The notes: generated from the letters alone by a model not told the origin. DNA of 54,741 bases from Cohaesibacter sp. (GCA_025210795.1 JAOAQZ010000035.1:1-54741), one strand, 5' to 3'; counted from the first letter of the stretch, positions 9,246 through 18,176 are shown. Program-made: numbers and translations.

Positions 9246-10382
9246 TTAAAAACGGGGGATACCCCGCCTGTATGTCGATATAACATCTTTGCCGTAATGC
9301 TGCTTGCTTTCAAGCGCCATACCAGCGGCTAAAAGCGCAGTATGGGGATCGGGGGATAAGGCGCTCACGCCTTCGCCTAAGGGTTTGGCCCCTTCAAAGA
9401 GGATAAACTCATCCACCAGACCCTGATCGAGCAAAGATCGGGATAGAATGGCTCCGCTTTCGCAAAAAATACGATTGATGCCTTGCTCTGCCAGTTGCGC
9501 CAAGGCAGCGGTAAGATCGACCCGTCCTTGCGCTGTCGGGTCAGTCAGCAGAAGGGTGCAGCCGCGCGCTTCCAGCGCCAGGGCTTTTTCCGCCGAAATC
9601 AAGCCTGAACTGACAATCCAGGTGGGCACCTCAAAAGCTGTTTGCACCACATGGGCGCTTAAAGGAATGCGGCCCTTGCTATCCAGCACAACGCGAATGG
9701 AGGAGCTACCCTCAAGGCCGGATAGCCGCACTGTCAAAGCCGGATCATCAATGAGGATCGTATCGACCCCCACCATAATGGCATCGGCCTGACTGCGCAT
9801 AAGATAGGTGCGTTTCTTTGCCTCTGGGCCAGTGACAGGCACATTGCCCTCATCCCGGCGGCCAATAAACCCGTCTGGCGAGACAGCCATTTTGGCCTGA
9901 AGCCACGGCATTTTGGTGATCGTTCGCGACAGAAAACCGCTAAGGTCGCGCTTTGCCTCATCCTCTAGCAGGCCTACGCTCACCTCAATCCCCGCTTTGC
10001 GCAATTGCTCAAAGCCTTGTCCGGACACGCGCGGGTCGGGATCTTTCATTGCGCAGACAACGCGGCGCACGCCCGCTTTGATCAAACCTTCGGTACATGG
10101 TGGGCTTTTGCCAGTATGGGCGCAAGGTTCCAGCGAGACATAGGCTGTTGCTCCCTTAGCTTTTGCTCCGGCTTCGGCGAGAGCCACGCGCTCTGCATGG
10201 GGGCGACCGGTGCGGGCCGTTGTGCCCTGCCCCACGATCACACATCCTTTTGGCGTTTCTTTGACCAGAACACAACCAACTGAAGGGTTTTCGCCCGTCA
10301 GGCCCTTATGACGCCGCCCAAGCCGCAAGGCGAGCGCCATGAAGCGCTCATCCTGAGGAGTAATCTGTTGCGGACCAGTCAT
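9246..10382 (-). CDS. ribD: Bifunctional pyrimidine deaminase/reductase RibD
   Basis: Deaminates and then reduces the GTP-derived pyrimidine in riboflavin synthesis. The 378-residue product has an N-terminal zinc deaminase domain, with HAE in RTGRPHAERVALAEAG and PCAHTGKSPPCTEG providing zinc ligands and catalytic Glu, followed by a C-terminal reductase domain (from about residue 145) with MVGVDTILIDDPALTVR and FCESGAILSRSLL. The ATG at 10382 is favoured by homology over an extended frame start at 10415. It is 68 bases downstream of nrdR and is followed by ribE and ribH, giving most of the later riboflavin pathway; ribA and ribB are not in the window. Confidence 0.95.
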   Translation of the reverse strand: MTGPQQITPQDERFMALALRLGRRHKGLTGENPSVGCVLVKETPKGCVIVGQGTTARTGRPHAERVALAEAGAKAKGATAYVSLEPCAHTGKSPPCTEGLIKAGVRRVVCAMKDPDPRVSGQGFEQLRKAGIEVSVGLLEDEAKRDLSGFLSRTITKMPWLQAKMAVSPDGFIGRRDEGNVPVTGPEAKKRTYLMRSQADAIMVGVDTILIDDPALTVRLSGLEGSSSIRVVLDSKGRIPLSAHVVQTAFEVPTWIVSSGLISAEKALALEARGCTLLLTDPTAQGRVDLTAALAQLAEQGINRIFCESGAILSRSLLDQGLVDEFILFEGAKPLGEGVSALSPDPHTALLAAGMALESKQHYGKDVISTYRRGIPRF

Positions 10383-10450
10383 ATCAAGCCTTATATGTCG
10401 GGATATGCAGACCAATCAGCTATCAGGTTTTAAGAAACCCAAAGGGGACA

Positions 10451-10933
10451 TTATTCGTCAAGATCGTCTGGCGACGGCCCGTCATCTGAAGAGAGCTCGT
10501 CCAGCATATCGGAGAAATCCTTGGCTTCACGGAAATTCCGGTAAACCGAGGCAAAACGAATATAGGCGATATCATCAAGGCTTTTAAGCCCCTCCATCAC
10601 CAAAGTACCGATATGTTCAGCGGAAACTTCTGCGTCACCCTGACTTTCCAGCTGGCGAACGATGCCAGAGACCATACGCTCGATGCGTTCTGGCTCAACA
10701 GGGCGCTTGCGAAGGGAGACCTGAACCGAGCGCATCAGCTTGTCACGATCAAAGGGGACACGGCGCCCAGCCCGTTTAACAACGGATAATTCGCGCAGCT
10801 GCACCCGCTCAAAGGTGGTAAAGCGGCCACCACAACCAGTACAGACCCGGCGGCGGCGAATGGCGGTATTGTCTTCAGTCGGGCGGGAATCTTTTACCTG
10901 TGTTTCATCACATCCACAATAAGGACAGCGCAT
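10451..10933 (-). CDS. nrdR: Transcriptional repressor NrdR
   Basis: ATP/dATP-sensing repressor of ribonucleotide reductase genes. The 160-residue product begins [18 protein letters not shown] with a four-cysteine zinc ribbon (CPYC and CTGC near residues 3-6 and 31-34), followed by an ATP-cone domain ([20 protein letters not shown], about residues 50-69). The acidic C-terminal tail ([13 protein letters not shown]) is a small extra beyond the family core. It lies between glyA and ribD, the usual alphaproteobacterial order. A perfect inverted repeat lies between glyA and this gene. Confidence 0.97.
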   Translation of the reverse strand: MRCPYCGCDETQVKDSRPTEDNTAIRRRRVCTGCGGRFTTFERVQLRELSVVKRAGRRVPFDRDKLMRSVQVSLRKRPVEPERIERMVSGIVRQLESQGDAEVSAEHIGTLVMEGLKSLDDIAYIRFASVYRNFREAKDFSDMLDELSSDDGPSPDDLDE

Positions 10934-10955
10934 CCCTCACCCCCGCATGACTGGA

Positions 10956-10993
10956 TCTGTAGCCGCAGGATCAAATGCCGCTGCGGCTACAGA
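10956..10993. repeat. 13-base perfect inverted repeat between glyA and nrdR
   Basis: Arms at 10956-10968 and 10981-10993 are perfectly complementary with a 12-base loop (CTGTAGCCGCAG core). No T run follows on the minus strand, so it is not a standard intrinsic terminator. It starts 12 bases after glyA and ends 23 bases before nrdR, so it could tune nrdR translation or stabilise the glyA mRNA. Confidence 0.7.
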
Positions 10994-11004
10994 AAAATTA
11001 GACC

Positions 11005-12297
11005 TTACAGATCGGCATAAATCGGGAAGCGGTCGGTCAAGGCGATGACTTTCGCTTTTACCGCTGATTCTACCTCTGCATTGCCTTCTTCGCCATTTGC
11101 GGCCAAACCGTCAAGCACTTCGATAATCATTTCACCAATGAGCTTGAATTCCGCAGCGCCAAATCCGCGTGATGTACCGGCTGGTGTTCCCAGACGAATA
11201 CCGGATGTGATTGTTGGCTTTTCAGGGTCAAACGGCACGCCGTTTTTGTTGCAGGTGATGAAAGCACGGCCAAGAGCAGCTTCTGCCGCCTTACCGGTCA
11301 GGCCCTTTGGACGCAAGTCAACCAGCAGAAGATGGTTGTCAGTACCGCCGGAAGCCAGCTCCAGACCACCTGCATAAAGGGTCTCGGACAGAACCTGAGC
11401 ATTGTTCTTAACCGCTGTGGCATAGGCTTTGAAATCGTCGGTCAATGCTTCGCCAAAAGCAACGGCTTTTGCGGCGATCACATGCATCAATGGGCCACCT
11501 TGCAGGCCGGGGAAGACAGCGCTGTTGACCTTTTTGGCGATGTCAGCATCGTTTGTCAGCACCAGACCACCACGAGGACCACGCAAGGTTTTGTGGGTGG
11601 TTGAGGTTGCGATATGGGCATGCGGGAACGGGCTTGGATGCAGGCCAGCTGCCACAAGACCGGCAAAGTGAGCCATATCGACCATCAGATAGGCGCCAAC
11701 ACTGTCAGCAATTTCGCGGAAGCGTTTGAAATCAAACTCGCGCGAATAGGCAGAGCCACCAGCGATGATCATTTTTGGCTGATGTTCCTTGGCCAGTTCC
11801 TCGACCTGATCAAAGTCGATGCGACCATCCTGCTGGCGCACGCCATACTGAATGGCATTGAACCATTTGCCGGACTGGTTTGGCTTGGCGCCATGGGTCA
11901 AGTGACCACCGGCATCAAGGCTCATGCCCAGAATGGTGTCGCCGGGCTTGATCAGCGCCATAAAGGCTGCCTGATTGGCCTGCGAGCCGGAATTGGGCTG
12001 GACATTGGCAAAGTCACAGCCGAACAATTTGGTAATACGCTCGATTGCCAGATTTTCTGCAACATCAACAAAATGACAACCACCATAATAGCGACGGCCG
12101 GGATAGCCTTCGGCATATTTGTTGGTCATGATGGAGCCTTGTGCCTCAAGCACTGCTTTGGAGACGATATTCTCGGAAGCAATCAGCTCGATTTCCTGCT
12201 GTTGGCGACCCAATTCATCGGCAATTGCCTTTGCAATATCTGGATCGGTCGTAGCCAGATCATTGGAAAAGAAATTTGGGAAGATCGCATCTGTCAT
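11005..12297 (-). CDS. glyA: Serine hydroxymethyltransferase
   Basis: PLP enzyme that interconverts serine and glycine and feeds one-carbon units to tetrahydrofolate. The 430-residue product has the SHMT N-terminus ([15 protein letters not shown], about residues 32-46), [17 protein letters not shown], the aspartate-histidine region [18 protein letters not shown], and the PLP lysine motif [14 protein letters not shown] (about residue 235). The ATG at 12297 is chosen since homologous sequence starts about [10 protein letters not shown]. It has a long leader (414 bases to the next gene upstream) and heads the run nrdR-ribD-ribE-ribH-nusB. Confidence 0.97.
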   Translation of the reverse strand: MTDAIFPNFFSNDLATTDPDIAKAIADELGRQQQEIELIASENIVSKAVLEAQGSIMTNKYAEGYPGRRYYGGCHFVDVAENLAIERITKLFGCDFANVQPNSGSQANQAAFMALIKPGDTILGMSLDAGGHLTHGAKPNQSGKWFNAIQYGVRQQDGRIDFDQVEELAKEHQPKMIIAGGSAYSREFDFKRFREIADSVGAYLMVDMAHFAGLVAAGLHPSPFPHAHIATSTTHKTLRGPRGGLVLTNDADIAKKVNSAVFPGLQGGPLMHVIAAKAVAFGEALTDDFKAYATAVKNNAQVLSETLYAGGLELASGGTDNHLLLVDLRPKGLTGKAAEAALGRAFITCNKNGVPFDPEKPTITSGIRLGTPAGTSRGFGAAEFKLIGEMIIEVLDGLAANGEEGNAEVESAVKAKVIALTDRFPIYADL

Positions 12298-12711
12298 AAA
12301 CATTACCCTTCGGCTCAAGATGTCGCTTGTCTGGTGTTGCTATTGGAAAGAAAAAATGGAGAAAGGCCACCCTTACCCCATTTGCAAGCAAGGCATCGGC
12401 ACCTTGCCTCTTCAATTTGCATTTTATCTTATGTTTCGGCTTAGCTTCTAACACAGAAAAGCGCCAGCCGTCTGTCTCTAATTATGCTCTGCTTTTTGCT
12501 GAATGATCACTATTTTGCGACATAATGCAGACTGAAACCGACCAACAATCCCCCATAGGAAACATAGCCTTTTGCTGATCTTTTGATTTCATGCAAAATG
12601 GATTTTTTTCGCAGAAGGAATTCCTCTCTTTGCGGGAATGAAGCACGAACCTAACACGGAGTTGAGCGCGAGCCCTTTTCGTTGAATCGATGTAACATAG
12701 CGGATGCTAGA
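12298..12711. other. Intergenic region upstream of glyA
   Basis: About 414 bases, AT-rich in the middle, with no ORF that resembles a gene. A small hairpin (12388-12393 with 12402-12407, loop of 8) lies about 90 bases before glyA. I could not match a known riboswitch or tRNA. The glyA promoter must lie here, but I see no clear -35/-10 pair. Confidence 0.5.
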
Positions 12712-12942
12712 TCACACCAATCGTTTTGGCGGAACGCCACTGGCTTTGTTATTTTGAGATAGATCGGAAAGACGCTTTTTTAGTTTTCGGACGGCTAGAT
12801 TTTGCAAGTCACTTTGCGAGACCGTGCTAGGGCCAAAGACCGACACCTCAACGCCAGTCTCAGCATCAACAGCAATCGCTTTGACCTGCCGGCCTATGCT
12901 GATGAATTCGATATAAATTTCGCCACGTCTGCGTTCAGTCAC
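12712..12942 (-). CDS. Small conserved protein, DUF6898-like
   Basis: A 76-residue soluble protein starting at a GTG (12942). The pattern GEIYIEFISIGRQVKAIAVD, then TGVEV-V-GP and a basic tail (RKLKKRLSDL), resembles a short alphaproteobacterial family that I recall as DUF6898, though I cannot confirm the assignment here. No catalytic motif is visible, and the fold looks like a few beta strands followed by a helix. It is on the glyA strand but separated by 414 bases. Function unknown. The reading frame and motif-like conservation make a real gene likely. Confidence 0.65.
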   Translation of the reverse strand: MTERRRGEIYIEFISIGRQVKAIAVDAETGVEVSVFGPSTVSQSDLQNLAVRKLKKRLSDLSQNNKASGVPPKRLV

Positions 12943-13012
12943 ACCAATCGCCCATGTTTTCCCCTAATACTGCCTCACCTAATCGGTGGGCAGCAGCGCT
13001 TTCGCCCTACGC

Positions 13013-14347
13013 TTACTGTGCTGGAGCGACGGGAGAAAGTCCATCCCGATTGTAAATATCATCGCGGAAATGGATCATGCCGCCGGAGGTCGCCCAAGCG
13101 GTGATATAGGTCATATAGATCGGAACCCGACTTTTCACAGCAACGTCGGTTCGCTCGCCAGAGCGGATGACTTCATCAATAGCAAGGCGATCCCAGCCCT
13201 GTGTCTTGCCCAGAACCCAAGTCACGAATTCGCGCACATTCTGTACGCGTACGCAGCCTGAGGAATGGAAGCGATAAGACGAGCCAAACAGGGTTTTTGA
13301 CGGTGTATCATGCAGATAAACCGCATGCTTGTTATGGAAATTGATTTTGATGGAGCCCATGGAATTCTTGGCTCCGGGTTCCTGACGGAACTGGTAATTG
13401 AGGGCCTCATCAGTTGTCCAGTCGACCTGAGACGCATCAAGCTCAACATTATTACGCAGATCGCGGATATGGATGCGATTGTCTTTTAGATAATCGGGAT
13501 CCTTCTGCATTTTTGGAATGAGGTCCTTACGGATGATGCTTGCAGGCACATGCCAGTAAGGATTGAAGTTGATTTCGTGAATCTTGGAGGCCAGAACAGG
13601 GCTTTGGCGGTCAATCTTGCCAACAACAGCTGTATGACGGGAATGAACAGCCCCAGTCTCAACAGTTTCGATTTCTGCCGCCGGGATGTTGACCATCACA
13701 TAGCGATCCCCAAGATAACCGGACAGGGAGCGAACGCGCACGAGATTGGTCTCAAGCTGGCGCAGGCGAATCTGGGCTGGCACGTTAAGGGCTGCAAAGG
13801 TTTCCTTGCCCACCAGGCCATCTGGCGAAATGCCATGGCGAGACTGGAAACGGCGCACCGCCGCATCAACATAAGAATCAAACACATCGCTCACGCCAAG
13901 CGATTGCTGCAAGTCCCCTGACATGGTCAGGCGCTGGCGCAGGATCACCACAGTGTTGCTGCGCGCGCCGATGCGCAGGATCTTGTCGTCAGGCACGATA
14001 GGCCAGCCGCCGCGCTGAACAAGGCTGTAATAGAATTGCATCGCCTGTTCGATATTGGTGGCAGTTGCAGGAGACAGGGTTGGCTCAGCTGTTCGCACGG
14101 CAGCCACAGTCTGGCCTGGCGTGTCGAAGCGATCCCCCCACTCTACCGGTTTTTGCTGCAGCACTTCATCCAGCGGGTTTACCTGCTGGGCAAAGGCGGG
14201 AGCCACACGCGCCATGGAGAGGCCAGCTACGAGCCCGCCCCCCATAGAGAGCAAGCGGCGGCGAGATAAAGCTGGGCCGTTTTTCAAACTGGTTGGAGCA
14301 GCTGGATTTGCGGGGCTGGTGATATTCCGGCTCTTTTTCTCTTGCAC
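13013..14347 (-). CDS. ldtP: L,D-transpeptidase (YcbB-type, Tat-like signal)
   Basis: Forms 3-3 peptidoglycan cross-links or attaches proteins to peptidoglycan in the periplasm. The product has an N-terminal SRRRLLSMGGGLVAGLSMAR segment ending APAFA, a Tat-type signal with twin arginines, then a scaffold region, a PG_binding_1 domain (AVRRFQSRHGISPDGLVGK, about residues 165-185) and a YkuD catalytic domain with HSSGCVRVQ, whose cysteine is the nucleophile (about residue 365). I chose the GTG at 14347 with GGAG six bases before it; a TTG at 14422 in the same frame lacks this. The nearby ldtR gene suggests regulation. The symbol follows the Liberibacter ldtP/ldtR pair and is an inference. Confidence 0.88.
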   Translation of the reverse strand: MQEKKSRNITSPANPAAPTSLKNGPALSRRRLLSMGGGLVAGLSMARVAPAFAQQVNPLDEVLQQKPVEWGDRFDTPGQTVAAVRTAEPTLSPATATNIEQAMQFYYSLVQRGGWPIVPDDKILRIGARSNTVVILRQRLTMSGDLQQSLGVSDVFDSYVDAAVRRFQSRHGISPDGLVGKETFAALNVPAQIRLRQLETNLVRVRSLSGYLGDRYVMVNIPAAEIETVETGAVHSRHTAVVGKIDRQSPVLASKIHEINFNPYWHVPASIIRKDLIPKMQKDPDYLKDNRIHIRDLRNNVELDASQVDWTTDEALNYQFRQEPGAKNSMGSIKINFHNKHAVYLHDTPSKTLFGSSYRFHSSGCVRVQNVREFVTWVLGKTQGWDRLAIDEVIRSGERTDVAVKSRVPIYMTYITAWATSGGMIHFRDDIYNRDGLSPVAPAQ

Positions 14348-14962
14348 TTGTGTCTCCGTGGCGTTCCCAAATGGCGTAGAGGTTCTTGTTCTGTGCCTAG
14401 CATGCAGCCGCAGGGGATACAATCACCGTGTGACAGTTCCTTTGGCCAATCAATAATTGTTGACTTGAATGCCCAAAGATTGTGGCAAATTGAGGATGAA
14501 TGCTAGGTGAATTGATCACAAGCCGCTCACTGCTTCTAACGTATTTGTGAGAAAGGCCAATCAGAGTATGGCAGGAGAATCATCTGCTTATCGTATTCTT
14601 CGCCAATATACCCGTTCGAGTGCTAAACTATTTCACGCGGTCGTTGTCTGAAAAAAGTATGCGCGCAATAAAAAATCCTTCCGGTAGAGTAGAACCGGAA
14701 GGATTTTGTGATGAGTCAGTTTCATTGAACATTATCGTAAAATGCATGGTCCGTTGTCGCAAGTGGCCCATGCCGGTCTGGCCTGTTCTTCTTAGCCAGA
14801 TCCGATATCGTTGGGGAGCATTTTTGCCTTCCCCTTTTGCCCTGCGCTTTCCCACCCCTGTTATGCAGGAAAGCTAATCAGGCCAAATCTTTGGATCCGT
14901 AAGCACTTATTGCCTTATATGTGCTTATCGGCAGTCCTGGTTTTTGCTGGTTTGAAAGCCTC
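14348..14962. other. 615-base gap between ldtR and the L,D-transpeptidase
   Basis: No convincing gene: short frames here cross the strong terminator and lack family features. It contains that terminator (14665-14707), an inverted repeat TAAGCAC/GTGCTTA at 14900-14906 with 14921-14927 (14-base spacer) just after ldtR, and a near-palindrome with TCAA/TTGA ends (about 14450-14463) about 100 bases before the transpeptidase start. The last could be a MarR-type operator, but I have no matching sites to compare. A small RNA or a long 3' UTR is possible. Confidence 0.5.
14665..14707 (-). terminator. Strong intrinsic terminator downstream of ldtR
   Basis: A 14-base perfect inverted repeat (14672-14685 with 14694-14707, 8-base loop) is followed on the minus strand by TTTTTTATT. 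It lies 256 bases past the ldtR stop, so either ldtR has a long 3' region or a separate short transcript ends here. It isolates ldtR from the L,D-transpeptidase promoter. Confidence 0.88.
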
Positions 14963-15475
14963 TTAAAGCCGATAGAGGATCTGATCGGTCCAGAAACGCT
15001 CCAAGCGCTGCAGAGATTTATTCAGAGCTTCGAAATCTGACGAATTCACACCACCCACCTGCTCGATGGTATTGATATGACGCTCGTAAAGTTCGCTCAC
15101 GATCTGGCGAATTTCCAAACCTTTGTCAGACAGGCTGATGCGAACAGAACGGCGATCAACGCGGGATCGCTCATGGTTCACATAACCCATATCTACCAGT
15201 TTCTTCAGATTGTAAGAAACATTGGACCCCTGATAATATCCTCTGGAGCGCAACTCGCCGGCGGTTACTTCAGAATCTCCGATATTGAAAAGCAGCAATG
15301 CCTGCACACTATTCACATCAGATCTACCGCGGCGGTCAAACTCATCTTTGATAACATCAAGAAGTCGACGATGCAGCCGTTCAACAAGACGAAGAGCGTC
15401 CATGTATAGTGGTTTCATTTCCACTGTCTCTTCAGCCTCACCGACCGTTTCCACTGCCTGCTGTGCTGTAATCAT
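14963..15475 (-). CDS. ldtR: MarR-family regulator, LdtR-like
   Basis: A 170-residue winged-helix regulator. The DNA-binding part contains LRSRGYYQGSNVSYNLKKL (helix-turn-helix, about residues 83-101) and the wing RSRVDRRSVRISLSDKG (about residues 109-125), flanked by dimerisation helices. The RGYYQGSNVSYN pattern is characteristic of LdtR, which in Liberibacter and related rhizobia controls an L,D-transpeptidase gene. Here the L,D-transpeptidase lies downstream on the same strand, supporting this assignment. The start is the ATG at 15475; further upstream frame extension is rich in lysine and arginine and less likely. Its ligand is not evident. Confidence 0.88.
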   Translation of the reverse strand: MITAQQAVETVGEAEETVEMKPLYMDALRLVERLHRRLLDVIKDEFDRRGRSDVNSVQALLLFNIGDSEVTAGELRSRGYYQGSNVSYNLKKLVDMGYVNHERSRVDRRSVRISLSDKGLEIRQIVSELYERHINTIEQVGGVNSSDFEALNKSLQRLERFWTDQILYRL

Positions 15476-15593
15476 CCGTTTGAGCCTCGTTTTTATTTTG
15501 ACTTTATTTTGGCGGGTTTTCCCGCTTCTGATGCTCACATTACGGCTCACCGCATAAAATCGCGTTACTAAACGCCCTTAACAGACCTTTAAA

Positions 15594-15627
15594 CGGCAAA
15601 AAGTCGGCCTTTTGAGAGGCCGACTTT
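15594..15627 (-). terminator. Terminator after the valine catabolism operon
   Basis: An 11-base perfect inverted repeat (15600-15610 with 15617-15627, 6-base loop) with minus-strand T run lies 60 bases past the 3-hydroxyisobutyrate dehydrogenase stop, separating that operon from ldtR. Confidence 0.88.
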
Positions 15628-15686
15628 CTGAACTGGTAAATATCTTCTTACGATTTTTTCGCCAAATCGCAGAAATGCAGGCTTTC

Positions 15687-16574
15687 TTATGCGCCGCGCA
15701 ACTTATTGATGATACCAGAGAAATCCACATCCCCGTTTCCAGCGTCACAAAATGCGCTGTAAAGCTCATCTGCAGCCGCACCAAGGGGCGTATTTGCACT
15801 GACAGCACCGGATGCTTCCTGTGCCAGCTTAAGATCTTTAAGCATCATGGCGGCAGCAAAACCGGGCTTGTAATCATTATTGGCCGGAGAGGTTTCAACC
15901 GGGCCAGGGACCGGACAATAAGAGGTCAAGGACCAGCACTGGCCAGACGCAGTAGAGGAGATGTCATAGAGCTTTTGATGATCAAGGCCCAACTTCTCAG
16001 CAAGCGCAAAGGCTTCACAGACGGAGATCATCTGAATGCCCAGCATCATGTTGTTGCAGATTTTGGCCGCTTGGCCGTTACCGGCGCCGCCTGCATGCAC
16101 GATGGTTTTGCCCATAATGTCCAGATATGGCTTGGCTGCTTCAAAAGCTGCATCCGGGCCACCGACCATGAAAGTCAGTGTGCCAGCAGCTGCGCCGCCC
16201 ACACCGCCGGAGACCGGTGCATCAACCATATTCATGCCAGCATCCACCGCAGCGGCTGCAACATCGCGCGCGGACTGCACATCGATGGTGGAGGAGTCAA
16301 TCAAGGTTGCACCCTTGTTGATGTTGGCGAGGATGCCATCATCACCGGTATAAACCGCGCGCACATGCTTGCCAGCAGGCAGCATGGTTACGACTACGTC
16401 GGCGCCAGTTACAGCTTCTGCAACCGATGCACAGCCCTTGCCGCCCGCTTCTTCCAGCTTGGCCAGAGCATCTGATGACAGATCAAAGCCCTTCACATCA
16501 TTCCCGGCTTTTGCCAGATTGGCGGCCATTGGCCCACCCATATTGCCCAGACCTACAAACGCAACCACTGCCAT
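15687..16574 (-). CDS. mmsB: 3-hydroxyisobutyrate dehydrogenase
   Basis: Oxidises 3-hydroxyisobutyrate to methylmalonate semialdehyde with NAD in valine breakdown. The 295-residue product has the N-terminal Rossmann motif FVGLGNMGGPMAANLAKAG (residues 5-23), DAPVSGGVGGAAAGTLT (substrate loop, about residues 118-134) and GNGQAAKICNNMMLG with the catalytic lysine (about residue 171). It is the last gene of a minus-strand operon after isobutyryl-CoA dehydrogenase, 3-hydroxyisobutyryl-CoA hydrolase and a small membrane protein. The 139-base gap before it is longer than the other spacings. mmsA, which would take the next step, is not in the window. Confidence 0.95.
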   Translation of the reverse strand: MAVVAFVGLGNMGGPMAANLAKAGNDVKGFDLSSDALAKLEEAGGKGCASVAEAVTGADVVVTMLPAGKHVRAVYTGDDGILANINKGATLIDSSTIDVQSARDVAAAAVDAGMNMVDAPVSGGVGGAAAGTLTFMVGGPDAAFEAAKPYLDIMGKTIVHAGGAGNGQAAKICNNMMLGIQMISVCEAFALAEKLGLDHQKLYDISSTASGQCWSLTSYCPVPGPVETSPANNDYKPGFAAAMMLKDLKLAQEASGAVSANTPLGAAADELYSAFCDAGNGDVDFSGIINKLRGA

Positions 16575-16713
16575 GGTTATTCCTCCAAGACTTTGCCAGC
16601 CCCCTGTGAAAGCACAGAAGCAACCGGCTTTTCATTCAGCTCCCCCAAGGAGCATATTCAGGGAAAGGACTGATTGTGATGTAAGCCGGGCCCAATCGGG
16701 GCAAGGCAGACAA

Positions 16714-17148
16714 CTAATCAGTCACTCCCGCTTCTCGTTGTTTGGCTTGGCGATAGACAAGGCCACAAGCCCCGATCAACGCAACCAAACCGACTATTTG
16801 CAGCAGAATGGAAGGCATTGGCATGATAGCAAACCCATCCCAGCGGATGATGGATGCAATCTCAATTCCTGCGCTTGCCACCCAGACCACAACACCCCAA
16901 AAAGACAGAAACCACACACCAAGCGCTGCAATCAGGAAAGAACAGGAGAGAATAACGCGAAGGCTATGCTGTTCCCAGTTTCCCCTTTGCAGGCCGCTTT
17001 CTCCGAAAAGGCCCAATATATCTACCCAATAATAAAGGCCTGCAGCCATCAGCACCAAGCTACCGAAACGGGCCAGCGCGATGAACCAAAGGGGGAGATT
17101 ATCCCCCCAGATATGGTGTGAATATGTGTCTAGATGTAATGCTGTCAT
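16714..17148 (-). CDS. Unassigned four-helix membrane protein (DUF6163-like)
   Basis: A 144-residue protein with about four hydrophobic segments (near residues 20-44, 64-86, 86-100 and 110-131) and a short basic C-terminal tail (YRQAKQREAG), suggesting an inner-membrane protein with a cytoplasmic end. The sequence resembles a rhizobial family I recall as DUF6163; function unknown. Its ATG overlaps the stop of the 3-hydroxyisobutyryl-CoA hydrolase gene by four bases (ATGA), so translation is probably coupled to valine catabolism. It has no catalytic motif that I recognise. Its place in this operon could reflect linkage to the neighbouring ldtR locus or a transport-related role. Confidence 0.75.
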   Translation of the reverse strand: MTALHLDTYSHHIWGDNLPLWFIALARFGSLVLMAAGLYYWVDILGLFGESGLQRGNWEQHSLRVILSCSFLIAALGVWFLSFWGVVVWVASAGIEIASIIRWDGFAIMPMPSILLQIVGLVALIGACGLVYRQAKQREAGVTD

Positions 17149-18176
17149 ATCTCGTCAAAGGTCAGTTCACCACTATCGAGTGGTGCAAAATGGGCCTCAA
17201 TCTGGGCTGGGTCAACTGATTCCAGCTCAGCGGGATTCCATTCCGGTGCACCGTCTTTGTCAACAATAGTTGCGCGAACTCCTTCATAAAAATCGTCTTC
17301 ATGCAAAATGCGATGGACAATTCTATATTCCAGCACCATGCATTCCTCAAAATCGCTCTTGGCACCGCGCAGCATCTGCCCCAAGGCAACATGAACAGAG
17401 GTTGGCGACTTTCCGGCCAATTGCTTAAGTGCTTTTTCTGCAAACGCGTTATCGCTGGCCTTGAGGTTTGCTACGATTTCGTCCACGCTTTCATGGCCAA
17501 AGGCCTTGTCAATGACGCCAAGGCTTTCCTCGTCAAAAGTGCTATCCAATTCCAGATTATAGCTTTGGAGCACTTCGTCGACCTCTTGCCCTTCGGCAAT
17601 GCGCTCAATGATGGACGCATAATTGTCGGAATTGATGGCATGGGTTGCAAAGCCAAGCGCCAGACAATCAGCTTGCTTGAGGCGCGCGCCGGTCATGGCC
17701 AGATAAGTACCTGTCTTTCCCTTCATACGCGGCAGGAAATGGGTTCCGCCTACGTCAGGGAAGAAGCCAATACCCACTTCTGGCATGGCGAACATAATAT
17801 TTTCGCCCGCTACCACATATTTGCCATGAACCGAGACGCCAACGCCGCCGCCCATAACAATGCCGTTAATCAGCGAGATATAGGGTTTGGGATAGCGATA
17901 GATAGTCCGGTTGAGGCGATATTCATCCCAGAAGAATTCAAAGGGAGGATTGCCTTTAGCATCATAGAGCGCGCGAATGTCGCCCCCGGCAGAGAAGGCT
18001 TTTTCACTTGCCGACTGAACGATAACAGCCTTGATGCTGTTATCTGTTTTCCACTCGTCCAGTTTTGCAGCCAGTTGTTTGACCATGTCATAGGACAGGG
18101 CATTGAGCGCTTTGACACGCTCAAGAGTTACCAGTCCAACAGCGCCGCGCTGCTCAAAAGTGATATCATTTGACAT
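17145..18176 (-). CDS. 3-hydroxyisobutyryl-CoA hydrolase
   Basis: Hydrolyses 3-hydroxyisobutyryl-CoA to the free acid in valine catabolism. The 343-residue product is a crotonase-fold ECH_2 member: FSAGGDIRALYD (oxyanion hole, about residues 60-71), GIVMGGGVGVSVHGKY (about residues 104-119) and MPEVGIGFFPDVGGTHFL (about residues 130-147) with the family acidic residue pattern. It is longer than simple enoyl-CoA hydratases (about 260 residues), matching the hydrolase family. It lies 11 bases after the isobutyryl-CoA dehydrogenase gene and overlaps the small membrane protein gene by four bases. Confidence 0.92.
   Translation of the reverse strand: MSNDITFEQRGAVGLVTLERVKALNALSYDMVKQLAAKLDEWKTDNSIKAVIVQSASEKAFSAGGDIRALYDAKGNPPFEFFWDEYRLNRTIYRYPKPYISLINGIVMGGGVGVSVHGKYVVAGENIMFAMPEVGIGFFPDVGGTHFLPRMKGKTGTYLAMTGARLKQADCLALGFATHAINSDNYASIIERIAEGQEVDEVLQSYNLELDSTFDEESLGVIDKAFGHESVDEIVANLKASDNAFAEKALKQLAGKSPTSVHVALGQMLRGAKSDFEECMVLEYRIVHRILHEDDFYEGVRATIVDKDGAPEWNPAELESVDPAQIEAHFAPLDSGELTFDEI

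Noticed and set aside
11614..12444. Plus-strand open frame antisense to glyA
   Set aside because: glyA is clear on the minus strand with its PLP lysine motif; the plus product has no family pattern.
12298..12711. Glycine, SAM or other riboswitch in the glyA leader
   Set aside because: I could not find the conserved core of any known riboswitch class; only a small six-pair hairpin is present.
14628..14855. 75-codon minus-strand frame downstream of ldtR
   Set aside because: It runs through the strong terminator hairpin and has no conserved look, so it is probably not a gene.
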